A DNA stretch of 6,626 nt from BP-133 sp040756995 (lineage in GTDB: Bacteria > Actinomycetota > Acidimicrobiia > IMCC26256 > BP-133). The translations under genes were made by a program, and so were the position numbers. The stretch is from assembly GCA_040756995.1 (NCBI GenBank), contig JBFLYK010000100.1, positions 1 to 6,626 of the forward strand, read 5' to 3'. Shown piece by piece: positions 1 through 6,111 of the stretch. The notes below the pieces were generated by a model, which worked only from the letters and a program-made list of their open reading frames with translations, was not told the origin of the DNA and made no database searches. Every line of letters starts with the position of its first letter. Positions within the stretch are counted from its first letter, which is position 1.

Positions 1-707
1 AGGACGCCAAGTGGGAAGGCAAGAGCAAGAAGAAGCACCAGGAGGCGTCCGGCCGCAAGCGTGACCACGGCAAGGATGGCAAGAAGGACGTCGACGACAA
101 GGACGAGTGGCGCCGCAAGCACCACAAGGACAAGTACAACAAGCACTGGGACCACGACCGTCACCGGCACCGCCGCCACCGCTACGGGTGGGACACGCAC
201 CGCCGGTACTACAAGTACGGCTTCTACGGCCCGGGCTGGTACGACCACTGTGGCTACTACGGCCCGCACTACAGCGGCTACGGCGACGACTGGGGCTACT
301 ACGGTCCTGACGCCTGCCGCTACGAGTACGGCGGCTACCAGTCGCACCACCTCGTCCAGATGAGCTGGGACCAGGTCATCCCGAGGTCCGACCTGGAGGC
401 CTACGGCGTTGCCAACCTCGACATCGACGTCCACGCCGGGGTGGTGTGCTTCCGGCTGGCCTACGACGGCTTCGACCGGGCCATCGGCGCCCAGATCCAC
501 CCCGGGCGGATCGGCGAGGTCGGGCCGGCGATCGTGCTCCTCCACGTCGGCACGAACGGCGACGACGGCTGCGTGAGCGCCGACCCGCGGATCCTCTACG
601 AGATCCAGAACGACCCGCGGGGCTACTACCTCGAGGTCAACGACGAGGAGTACGGCCAGGTCCTGCGGGGTCAGCTCGAGGCCCCCGACTACCGCGGCCG
701 CTACTAG
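1..707 (+). CDS. CHRD-domain protein with charged and Tyr/Gly-rich N-terminal segments (5' end missing)
   Basis: The frame is open from the left edge (first full codon at base 3) to TAG at 705-707, giving 234 visible residues; the start and any signal peptide lie upstream. Visible residues 1-60 are dominated by Lys, His, Asp and Arg. Residues 61-113 are rich in Tyr, Gly and Trp, with FYGP at 74-77 and YYGP at 85-88 and 99-102. From about 137 to 226 the sequence matches a CHRD domain: a beta-strand start (NLDIDV), AQIHPG around 163-168, GEVGP at 171-175, GCV at 189-191, a DPRGYY turn near 204-209 and a closing LRGQLE. CHRD domains occur in chordin and in many secreted or cell-surface bacterial proteins; their molecular role in bacteria is poorly known. 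Export is inferred from the family, not seen. Cysteines at 83, 105, 149 and 190 could form disulfides. A shorter start at the ATG at 360 would keep only the CHRD domain, but the upstream frame has the same strong G/C-ending codon pattern, so a longer protein is favoured. Confidence 0.8.
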   Translation, partial: DAKWEGKSKKKHQEASGRKRDHGKDGKKDVDDKDEWRRKHHKDKYNKHWDHDRHRHRRHRYGWDTHRRYYKYGFYGPGWYDHCGYYGPHYSGYGDDWGYYGPDACRYEYGGYQSHHLVQMSWDQVIPRSDLEAYGVANLDIDVHAGVVCFRLAYDGFDRAIGAQIHPGRIGEVGPAIVLLHVGTNGDDGCVSADPRILYEIQNDPRGYYLEVNDEEYGQVLRGQLEAPDYRGRY

Positions 708-725
708 TCCGACCTGCGGTTCCAT

Positions 726-776
726 CGCCGGCACCGCCGGATCCGCCCAGCGGGAATGGATCCGGCGGTGCCGTCG
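726..776 (+). terminator. Strong hairpin terminator after the CHRD gene
   Basis: A perfect 16-bp inverted repeat (729-744 with 758-773) encloses a 13-base loop, and two more pairs form outside one mismatch (726-727 with 775-776). It begins 21 bases after the CHRD stop. No clear T-run follows, so this is the hairpin-only form often proposed for high-GC actinobacteria. Its position between two same-strand genes suggests it insulates the downstream unit. Confidence 0.75.
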
Positions 777-851
777 CGTTCCGCTACATTTGCTCCCCGG
801 CGAAGCTCGGGAGATTCACCTGCCTCCCCCGACGCACACCGGTTTGTGAAG

Positions 852-974
852 TCCCTTAAGTCTCGCGGCCAGGCTGCCGAGAAAGGGACAGAACTGCAGC
901 ACCGGCCACGGAGCGACCAGTCATCTGGACGGCTCCCGCCACCTGAAACGCACTGTTTTGGCGCCACGCGCGCC
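852..974 (+). other. Structured intergenic leader upstream of the 131-residue gene
   Basis: Three hairpins can be drawn. The first, 852-888, pairs TCCCTT with AAGGGA, TCTC with GAGA and GGC with GCC, with two bulges (AAG and GC) only on the 5' side. The second, 904-940, pairs GGC with GCC, GGAGC with GCTCC and CCAG with CTGG around a TCAT loop. The third, 960-974, has a 5-bp GC-rich stem ending 10 bases before the Shine-Dalgarno. I do not recognise a known riboswitch class. A TACATT box at 785-790 is a possible ordinary -10 but has no matching -35. I see nothing else in 708-999. Confidence 0.3.
856..883 (+). promoter_or_regulatory. Candidate sigma28 (FliA/SigD)-like promoter
   Basis: TTAAGTCT (856-863) matches the E. 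coli FliA -35 consensus TAAAGTTT at 6 of 8 positions, and GCCGAGAA (876-883) matches the -10 consensus GCCGATAA at 7 of 8. The spacer is 12 bases against the usual 11. If real, transcription would begin near 890 and leave a leader of about 110 bases before the ATG at 1000. The same bases form a hairpin (852-888), which is a competing explanation. No flagellar gene is in the window. Confidence 0.35.
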
Positions 975-984
975 GCTGATCACC

Positions 985-990
985 AAGGAG
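985..990 (+). promoter_or_regulatory. Shine-Dalgarno fixing the start at 1000
   Basis: AAGGAG lies 9 bases before the ATG at 1000-1002. It decides the start against the upstream in-frame TTG at 958, which has no ribosome-binding site and would place this motif inside the coding region. Confidence 0.8.
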
Positions 991-999
991 ACACGGAAG

Positions 1000-1395
1000 A
1001 TGGCGGGAAAGGCCAAGAACAAGGGCGACGACGCCCCCCAGTCAAAGACTGCCCGGGCCTCGCTGCGCACCGGAGGCGGCAAGGCCGACTTCATCGCCGC
1101 GGCTGACGCGCCCCGCATCGTCCCCCTCGGCGGTGGGACGCACGCCTACATCCTCGACCCCCGGGACGGCAAGACCCGCCGTTTTAAGGTCGCCTCGGAT
1201 GAGTTCTTCGGCGCGCTGTCCACGCTCGACGAGGCCGGCCACGGCGACCGCATGCGCCGGGACCTGAAGGACCTCGCCGACCGCTACCCCCAGTCCGGCT
1301 GGTCGCAGGCCGTCGCCCGGATCGAAGGTCCGGCCGTCGCCGACGCAGCCGAGGCTGAGGTGGCCGAGGTCGAGTCCGACGAGAACGCCGCCTAG
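1000..1395 (+). CDS. Small protein of unknown function (131 residues)
   Basis: I do not recognise this family. The protein has three parts. Residues 1-30 are hydrophilic, Lys/Gly/Ala-rich and probably disordered. Residues 31-110 look folded, with a strand-like stretch (RIVPLGGGTHAYILD, 39-53), a DGKTRRFKV strand (56-64), then a helix-rich part with the DEFFGALSTLDEAG segment (67-80), a basic RMRRDLKDLADRY helix (84-96) and a single Trp at 101. Residues 111-131 are an acidic Ala/Glu tail. No signal peptide or membrane segment is visible, so it is probably cytoplasmic. It has its own ribosome-binding site and sits between two hairpin terminators, so it is probably monocistronic. The basic N-terminus and acidic tail could suit nucleic-acid or protein contacts, but that is a guess. 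Steady G/C-ending codon use supports it being a real gene. Confidence 0.8.
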   Translation: MAGKAKNKGDDAPQSKTARASLRTGGGKADFIAAADAPRIVPLGGGTHAYILDPRDGKTRRFKVASDEFFGALSTLDEAGHGDRMRRDLKDLADRYPQSGWSQAVARIEGPAVADAAEAEVAEVESDENAA

Positions 1396-1410
1396 TACAC
1401 AGGCTCGTTG

Positions 1411-1447
1411 CGGAGCGGCCGGAGCCCCCGGGGGCCCGGCCGCTCTG
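1411..1447 (+). terminator. GC-rich hairpin terminator after the 131-residue gene
   Basis: The outer stem pairs 1411-1422 with 1436-1447 (one G-T wobble), including a perfect 9-bp core, AGCGGCCGG with CCGGCCGCT. The CCCCCGGGGG centre can extend the stem by a few more pairs. It starts 15 bases after the stop. A short T-containing tail follows, but no true T-run. Confidence 0.75.
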
Positions 1448-1471
1448 TCGCGTCTGTAAGCAGAAACCGTC

Positions 1472-1509
1472 CTTTTCGCCACTGAGTGAAAAGTGGCATT
1501 CTGTGCCAC
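1472..1509 (+). promoter_or_regulatory. Overlapping inverted repeats upstream of the P450 gene (candidate operator or attenuator)
   Basis: CTTTTC (1472-1477) and GAAAAG (1488-1493) form a perfect 6-bp inverted repeat around a centre holding CACT-G-AGTG (1480-1488). GCCACT (1478-1483) can also pair with AGTGGC (1492-1497), and GTGGCA (1493-1498) with TGCCAC (1504-1509), so the middle arm can pair with only one partner. The first dyad resembles a repressor site in size; the second ends 1 base before the likely ATG at 1511. No convincing -10/-35 pair or Shine-Dalgarno is visible here. Confidence 0.4.
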
Positions 1510-1510
1510 C

Positions 1511-2743
1511 ATGACGACGGCAGTGATGACGGTTGAGGCTGACGATCTGATCCATCAGGTCATGGCGACGCCGGAGGGCCACGCCGACCCCTATCCCTTC
1601 TACCGCCGGCTGCAAGCCGCGGCGCCCGTCCACCGCAGCGGCCTGGACGGGGTCTGGTACGTCTCGGGCTTCGACGCCTGCCGGCAGCTCCTCGGGGACT
1701 CCCGGATCGGCAAGAACGACCAGTTCGTCGTGCCCCGCCACGGTGTCGACCCCGAACGGGTGCGGCTGGCCCAGCGCCGGCGCCGCAAGTCGATGATCAC
1801 GTCGAACCCGCCCGAGCACACCCGCCTGCGGGGGGCGGCCAAAGGGGCGTTCATCCCCCCGGCCATGGCCGGCCTCCAGCCCCGGGTCGAGGCGCTGGTG
1901 GCCGAGCGGCTGGACCGGCTCGCCGCTCTCGGCGAGGCGGACGTGATGGCCGAGCTGGCCTTCCCCCTGCCGGTGACCGTGGTGGGGGAGATGGTGGGCG
2001 TCCCGGAGGAGGACCGGGACTGGTTCCGGCCGCTCATGCGGATCCTCGTCGCCTCCGACTCCTTCAACCGCACGCCGGAGATGCACGCCAAGGTCGAGCG
2101 GGCCGGTGACGAGCTCGAGGCCTACTTCGTCGACCTGATCGCCCGGCGGCGCAAGGAACCGACCGACGACCTCCTCTCCTATTTCGTCGCCCGGGCCGAC
2201 GACGGGCTGCTCGACGACGACGAGCTGTTCGCCACCGTCACTTTGCTGTTCTTCGCCGGGTTCCTGACCACGACCAACCTGATCGGAAACGGCCTGGTGG
2301 CGCTCTTCGACCACCCCGCCGAGCAGGCCCGCCTGTGGGCGGAGCCGGGGCTGGCCGCCTCGGCGGTCGAGGAGATCGTGCGGTTCGACTCGCCGGTGCA
2401 GTTCGTCCACCGCAACGTCCTGGAGGACTTCGAGCTGGACGGGCGCCGCCTGGCCAAGGGCGACATCGTCATGGCCCTGCTGGCGGCGGCCAACCGCGAC
2501 CCGGCCCGGTTCGACGACCCCGACCGTTTCGACGTCGGACGGCCCGACAACCTGCACCTGGCGTTCGCCTGGGGACTGCACTTCTGCCTCGGCGCCCGCC
2601 TGGCCCGGATGGAGGGCCAGCTCGTCTTCGCCGGCCTGGTGGAGCGCTTCGCCAAGGTCGAGCCGGCCGGTGAACCCGTCCGCAACCCCGGTCTCGCCAT
2701 CCGCGGCTTCGAATCGCTCCCGGTGCGCTTCACCCCGCGCTGA
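1511..2743 (+). CDS. Cytochrome P450 (bacterial soluble CYP) with atypical I-helix
   Basis: A haem-thiolate monooxygenase of the soluble bacterial class, which normally takes electrons from a ferredoxin and its reductase; neither is encoded nearby and the substrate cannot be inferred. With the ATG at 1511 it has 410 residues, the usual length. Landmarks in order: the C-helix motif NPPEHTRLR; the I-helix AGFLTTT at 249-255; the K-helix ExxR at E288-R291 (EEIVRF); the PxRFDDPDRFDVGR meander region; and the haem loop FAWGLHFCLG with the axial Cys359. The I-helix normally reads A-G-x-(D/E)-T-T; here the acid position is Leu252, while Thr253 is kept. The start is uncertain: GTG at 1493, ATG at 1511 and GTG/ATG at 1523/1526 are all in frame and none has a good Shine-Dalgarno. 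ATG 1511 best fits family N-termini. It sits between hairpins and is probably a single-gene unit controlled by the repeats just upstream. Confidence 0.95.
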   Translation: MTTAVMTVEADDLIHQVMATPEGHADPYPFYRRLQAAAPVHRSGLDGVWYVSGFDACRQLLGDSRIGKNDQFVVPRHGVDPERVRLAQRRRRKSMITSNPPEHTRLRGAAKGAFIPPAMAGLQPRVEALVAERLDRLAALGEADVMAELAFPLPVTVVGEMVGVPEEDRDWFRPLMRILVASDSFNRTPEMHAKVERAGDELEAYFVDLIARRRKEPTDDLLSYFVARADDGLLDDDELFATVTLLFFAGFLTTTNLIGNGLVALFDHPAEQARLWAEPGLAASAVEEIVRFDSPVQFVHRNVLEDFELDGRRLAKGDIVMALLAAANRDPARFDDPDRFDVGRPDNLHLAFAWGLHFCLGARLARMEGQLVFAGLVERFAKVEPAGEPVRNPGLAIRGFESLPVRFTPR

Positions 2744-2755
2744 CCGGCGCGTCGT

Positions 2756-2773
2756 CCCCTGGTCCGGCAGGGG
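2756..2773 (+). terminator. Weak hairpin after the P450 gene
   Basis: CCCCTG (2756-2761) pairs perfectly with CAGGGG (2768-2773) around a 6-base loop, 12 bases after the P450 stop. There is no T-run, and the tig -10 follows 8 bases later. It may reduce read-through into tig. Confidence 0.4.
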
Positions 2774-2781
2774 GCCGCTGT

Positions 2782-2787
2782 TACACT
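2782..2787 (+). promoter_or_regulatory. -10 box of a probable leaderless tig promoter
   Basis: TACACT matches the actinobacterial TAnnnT -10 pattern and lies 10 bases before the tig ATG at 2798. A start 6-10 bases downstream would put the transcript 5' end at or within a few bases of the ATG. No Shine-Dalgarno lies between. No good TTGACA-like -35 is seen at 16-18 bases upstream. Confidence 0.55.
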
Positions 2788-2797
2788 TCCGCGCCTC

Positions 2798-4165
2798 ATG
2801 GAGACCACTGTTGAATCGCTGGAGGGAAACAAGGTCCGGCTGAAGGTGGCCGTCCCCGCCAGCGAGTTCGAGGCGGCGATCGACGCCGCCTTTCGCAAGC
2901 TGGCCCGGGAGGTCCGCATTCCCGGGTTCCGCCCCGGCAAGGCACCCCGCCGGCTGCTCGAGGCCCACCTCGGCCCCGAGATCGCCCGCGAGCAGGCCCT
3001 GCGTGACGCCCTGCCCGAGTACTACTCGAAGGCGGTCGTGGCCGAGGAGCTCGACACCATCGCCCCGCCCGAGCTGGAGATCACCGCCGGGCAGGAGGGC
3101 GGCGACGTCGAGTTCGACGCCGTCGTCGAGGTGCGGCCCCAGGTCGAGATCGAGGGCTACGACTCCCTCCAGATCACGGTCGAGGACCCGTCCGTCGAGG
3201 ACGCGGAGATCAACGTCCAGATCGACAACCTCCGGGAGCGCTTCGCCGACCTCGAGGAGTCGACCGCCCCGCTGGGCAAGGGCGACTACGCCCAGCTCAA
3301 CATCAAGGGCTACATCCACGACGAAGAGGTCCCGGGCCTGACGGTCAGCGACTTCCTCTACGAGGTGGGCTCCAACCTCGTGGTGCCGAAGCTCGACGAA
3401 GAGCTCGAGGGCAAGCGGCCCGGCGACATGCTGAAGTTCAACGACACGCTGCCGGCCCAGTGGGGCGAGCGCGCCGGGCAGGAGGTCGCCTTCCAGGTGA
3501 TGGTGAAGGAGACCAAGCGCAAGGTCCTGCCCGCGGCCGACGACGAGTGGGCCCGCGAGGCCAGCGAGTTCGAGACCATCGACGAGCTGCGGGCCGACAT
3601 CCGCCAGCGGATGGAGAACGTCCGGAAGATCCAGACGCACCTGGCGGTGCGGGACAAGGTCCTCCAGGCGGTCGGCGCCAAGGTGAGCATCGAGATTCCC
3701 GAGCCGCTGATCCAGGAGGAGATGGAGCGCCGCCTCCACAACCTGCTCCACCGCCTCGAGGAGCAGGGTGCCACGGTCGAGCAGTACCTCCAGGCCACCG
3801 GGCTCTCGCAGGACCAGCTCATCGCCGACGTCCGGCTGGAATCGACCAAGGCGGTCAAGGCCGACCTGGCGCTCCGGGCGGTCGTGGCCGCCGAGCAGAT
3901 CACCGCCAGCGACGACGAGGTCGACGCCGAAATCGCAAGATTGGCTGAGAGAACAGGGCGCAAACCGGCCCAGCTGAGGAAAGAGATCGAACGCGGCCAG
4001 GGTCTCCAAGCGGTACGCTCTGAATTGTCCCGGGGGAAGGCCCTGCAGTTCCTCGTGGACCACGCCACCGTGGTCGACGAGAAGGGCAATCCCGTCGACA
4101 TTTCGTTTCCAGAGTCTGCTCCCGAAGCCCCGGCGGAGGAGCCTGAGGAGGAGTCAGAGGCGTGA
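2798..4165 (+). CDS. tig: Trigger factor, ribosome-associated chaperone
   Basis: Binds the ribosome exit tunnel and shields nascent chains in the cytoplasm. It has 455 residues, normal for the family plus an acidic tail. The N-terminal ribosome-binding domain (about 1-115) carries the signature loop GFRPGKAP at 43-50. The prolyl-isomerase-like domain spans about 160-240 (KGDYAQLNIKGYI, then VGSNLVVPKLDEELEGKRPGD); it is divergent, with VVPKLDEEL where the usual pattern is close to fIPGFEeqL, so isomerase activity is doubtful. The helical C-terminal chaperone domain (about 245-430) starts with the PAADDEWAREAS segment. The last 20 or so residues are Glu/Pro/Ala-rich, as in several actinobacterial trigger factors. 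The ATG start fits the family N-terminus (METTVESLEGNKVRL). It is first in tig-clpP-clpX; its TGA overlaps the clpP GTG. Codons between about 3923 and 4033 are unusually A/T-ending. Confidence 0.97.
   Translation: METTVESLEGNKVRLKVAVPASEFEAAIDAAFRKLAREVRIPGFRPGKAPRRLLEAHLGPEIAREQALRDALPEYYSKAVVAEELDTIAPPELEITAGQEGGDVEFDAVVEVRPQVEIEGYDSLQITVEDPSVEDAEINVQIDNLRERFADLEESTAPLGKGDYAQLNIKGYIHDEEVPGLTVSDFLYEVGSNLVVPKLDEELEGKRPGDMLKFNDTLPAQWGERAGQEVAFQVMVKETKRKVLPAADDEWAREASEFETIDELRADIRQRMENVRKIQTHLAVRDKVLQAVGAKVSIEIPEPLIQEEMERRLHNLLHRLEEQGATVEQYLQATGLSQDQLIADVRLESTKAVKADLALRAVVAAEQITASDDEVDAEIARLAERTGRKPAQLRKEIERGQGLQAVRSELSRGKALQFLVDHATVVDEKGNPVDISFPESAPEAPAEEPEEESEA
4146..4151 (+). promoter_or_regulatory. 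Shine-Dalgarno for clpP inside tig
   Basis: AGGAGG lies 10 bases before the clpP GTG at 4162, within the Glu-rich tail codons of tig. With the GTGA stop/start overlap it suggests translational coupling of the two genes. Confidence 0.75.
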
Positions 4166-4797
4166 TCGAGCCCATCAGGAATTACCTCGTCCCGACGGTC
4201 ATCGAGCAAACCAACCGGGGCGAGCGGGCGTTCGACCTCTACTCCCGGCTGCTGAAGGAACGGATCATCTTCCTCGGCACGCCGATCGACGACACTGTCG
4301 CCAACCTGGTGAGCGCCCAGCTCCTGCATCTGGAGAGCGAGAACCCGGATCAGGACGTCAGCATCTACATCAACTCGCCGGGCGGTGAGATCACCGGTCT
4401 CTTCGCCATCTACGACACGATGCAGTACATCAAGTGCGACGTGCGCACGATCTGCATCGGGCAGGCGGCGTCGGCCGCCGCCGTCCTCCTCGCTTCGGGT
4501 ACGCACGGCAAGCGCTTCGCCCTTCCGCACGCCCGGATCCTCATCCACCAGCCCCACGGTGGCGCCGCCGGTCAGGCCGTCGACATCGAGATCCAGGCCA
4601 AGGAGATCATCCGGATGCGGAACCTCCTGGAGGAGATCCTGGCCCATCACACGGGCCAGAACATCGAGCGCATCCGGAAGGACTCCGACCGCGACTTCAT
4701 CATGAGCGCCGAGGAGGGCAAGGAGTACGGCGTCATCGACGAAGTGCTGACGAATCGGGAGCTCTCCGCGGTGGCCACGGCCGCCGGGGTGAGCTGA
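4162..4797 (+). CDS. clpP: ATP-dependent Clp protease proteolytic subunit, ClpP2-like
   Basis: A serine peptidase that forms a double-heptamer chamber and degrades proteins unfolded by ClpX or ClpC. It has 211 residues, normal length. The catalytic triad is complete: Ser104 in GQAASAAA, His129 in ILIHQP and Asp178 in DSDRDF. The oxyanion and handle region is recognisable (INSPGGEI at 70-77; HQPHGGAAGQAVDIEIQAKEI). The Ser context QAASAAAVLL and the AIYDTMQYI helix resemble mycobacterial ClpP2 as I remember it, rather than the ASMG context of ClpP1 and E. coli ClpP. The GTG start overlaps the tig TGA by 2 bases and has a good Shine-Dalgarno. clpX follows after 31 bases. No second clpP lies next to it, which differs from the usual actinobacterial pair. 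Identity as ClpP is certain; the ClpP2 assignment is moderately sure. Confidence 0.97.
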   Translation: MIEPIRNYLVPTVIEQTNRGERAFDLYSRLLKERIIFLGTPIDDTVANLVSAQLLHLESENPDQDVSIYINSPGGEITGLFAIYDTMQYIKCDVRTICIGQAASAAAVLLASGTHGKRFALPHARILIHQPHGGAAGQAVDIEIQAKEIIRMRNLLEEILAHHTGQNIERIRKDSDRDFIMSAEEGKEYGVIDEVLTNRELSAVATAAGVS

Positions 4798-4815
4798 GGT
4801 CAGGGGATCCAGGTC

Positions 4816-4821
4816 GGGAGG
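4816..4821 (+). promoter_or_regulatory. Shine-Dalgarno for clpX
   Basis: GGGAGG lies 7 bases before the GTG at 4829. It supports this start, which gives the standard N-terminus just ahead of the zinc-binding domain. Confidence 0.75.
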
Positions 4822-4828
4822 CGGACCG

Positions 4829-6097
4829 GTGGCCAAGTTCGGCGATGGGGGGGACCTGCTGAAGTGCTCCTTCTGCGGAAAGAGCCAGAAGCAGGTGAAG
4901 AAACTGATCGCCGGTCCCGGCGTCTACATCTGTGACGAGTGCATCGATCTCTGCAACGAGATCATCGAGGAAGAGCTGTCGCAGACCTCCGAGGTCAAGT
5001 GGGACGAGCTGCCCAAGCCGAAGGAGATCTACGAGTTCCTGAACGACTACGTGATCGGTCAGGAGCAGGCGAAGAAGATCCTCGCCGTCGCCGTCTACAA
5101 CCATTACAAGCGCGTCGAGGCGGGCGCCTACGGCGACCCCGACGTCGAGCTGCAGAAGTCGAACATCCTGCTCATCGGCCCGACGGGGTGCGGCAAGACG
5201 CTGCTGGCCCAGACGATGGCCCGGCTCCTCAACGTGCCGTTCGCCATTGCCGACGCCACGGCCCTCACGGAGGCCGGCTACGTCGGTGAGGACGTCGAGA
5301 ACATCCTCCTCAAGCTGATCCAGGCCGCCGACTACGACGTCAAGAAGGCCGAGACCGGGATCATCTACATCGACGAGATCGACAAGATCGCCCGTAAGGC
5401 CGAGAACCCGTCGATCACCCGCGATGTGTCGGGCGAAGGTGTCCAGCAGGCGCTGCTGAAGATCCTGGAGGGGACGACGGCATCAGTGCCGCCGCAGGGG
5501 GGTCGCAAGCACCCCCACCAGGAGTTCATCCAGATCGACACGACGAACATCCTGTTCATCTGCGGCGGGGCGTTCGCCGGCATCGAGCGGATCATCGAGA
5601 GCCGCATCGGCCAGAAGGGGATCGGCTTCGGGGCCGACATCCGTCGCGCCGACGAGAAGGACCTCGGCGCCATCCTGGCCCAGGTCCTCCCTGAGGACCT
5701 GCTGAAGTTCGGGCTGATCCCCGAGTTCATCGGCCGGCTCCCGGTCATCGGCGCCGTCCACAGCCTGGACCGCGACGCCCTTGTCCGGATCCTCATGGAG
5801 CCGAAGAACGCCCTGGCCAAGCAGTTCCAGAAGTTCTTCCAGTTCGACAACGTCGAGCTGGAGTTCACGGAGGACGCCCTCGGGGCGGTGGCCGACCAGG
5901 CGCTGCTGCGGGGGACGGGCGCCCGGGGTCTGCGGGCCATCCTCGAAGAAGTGCTGCTCAACGTGATGTACGAGCTGCCGTCGCGCAACGACGTCGGCAA
6001 GTGCGTCATCGATCGCACGGTGGTGCTGGAGAAGGTCAACCCTACCCTCGTGCCCCGGGTCGAGCCCGCCGCCGAGCGCGGCCGCCGCAGCGCCTGA
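4829..6097 (+). CDS. clpX: ClpX, AAA+ unfoldase of the ClpXP protease
   Basis: A hexameric ATPase that recognises tagged or specific substrates, unfolds them and threads them into ClpP. It has 422 residues, the family's usual length. All key elements are present: the N-terminal zinc-binding domain with Cys13, Cys16, Cys35 and Cys38; Walker A GPTGCGKT at 117-124; the pore loop GYVG at 150-153; Walker B IIYIDEID at 178-185; the RKH loop at 226-228; the IGF loop for docking ClpP at 265-267; the arginine finger in EFIGR (R303); and sensor 2 in GAR (R366). The C-terminal tail is short and basic (RGRRSA). It is the third gene of tig-clpP-clpX and probably co-transcribed. Nothing about it looks degraded. 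Confidence 0.98.
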   Translation: MAKFGDGGDLLKCSFCGKSQKQVKKLIAGPGVYICDECIDLCNEIIEEELSQTSEVKWDELPKPKEIYEFLNDYVIGQEQAKKILAVAVYNHYKRVEAGAYGDPDVELQKSNILLIGPTGCGKTLLAQTMARLLNVPFAIADATALTEAGYVGEDVENILLKLIQAADYDVKKAETGIIYIDEIDKIARKAENPSITRDVSGEGVQQALLKILEGTTASVPPQGGRKHPHQEFIQIDTTNILFICGGAFAGIERIIESRIGQKGIGFGADIRRADEKDLGAILAQVLPEDLLKFGLIPEFIGRLPVIGAVHSLDRDALVRILMEPKNALAKQFQKFFQFDNVELEFTEDALGAVADQALLRGTGARGLRAILEEVLLNVMYELPSRNDVGKCVIDRTVVLEKVNPTLVPRVEPAAERGRRSA

Positions 6098-6111
6098 CAC
6101 TCGTGCCGGCC

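Noticed and set aside
61..363. A 100-residue Thr/Ala/Ser-rich + strand frame in the first gene
   Set aside because: It is a frame shift of the CHRD gene; the Thr/Ser richness comes from reading GAC/TAC/CAC codons out of frame.
904..974. Known c-di-GMP, cobalamin or SAM riboswitch
   Set aside because: I looked for the conserved core strings of these classes and did not find them; only generic stems are present.
958..1395. Longer form of the 131-residue protein from the TTG at 958
   Set aside because: The Shine-Dalgarno at 985-990 is spaced for the ATG at 1000, and the extra 14 residues have no support.
2701..2720. TTCGAATC string resembling a tRNA T-loop
   Set aside because: It is within the P450 coding sequence and no tRNA stems can be formed around it.
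1184..4063. A 959-codon minus-strand open frame across the P450 and tig
   Set aside because: It is antisense to two clearly identified genes, has low-complexity Leu/Gly/Asp/Val-rich translation and no family resemblance. Long antisense frames are expected in high-GC DNA.
3358..4836. A 492-codon minus-strand open frame over tig and clpP
   Set aside because: It is the complement of conserved genes, and its translation turns into Ser/Arg-rich low complexity, typical of a shadow frame.
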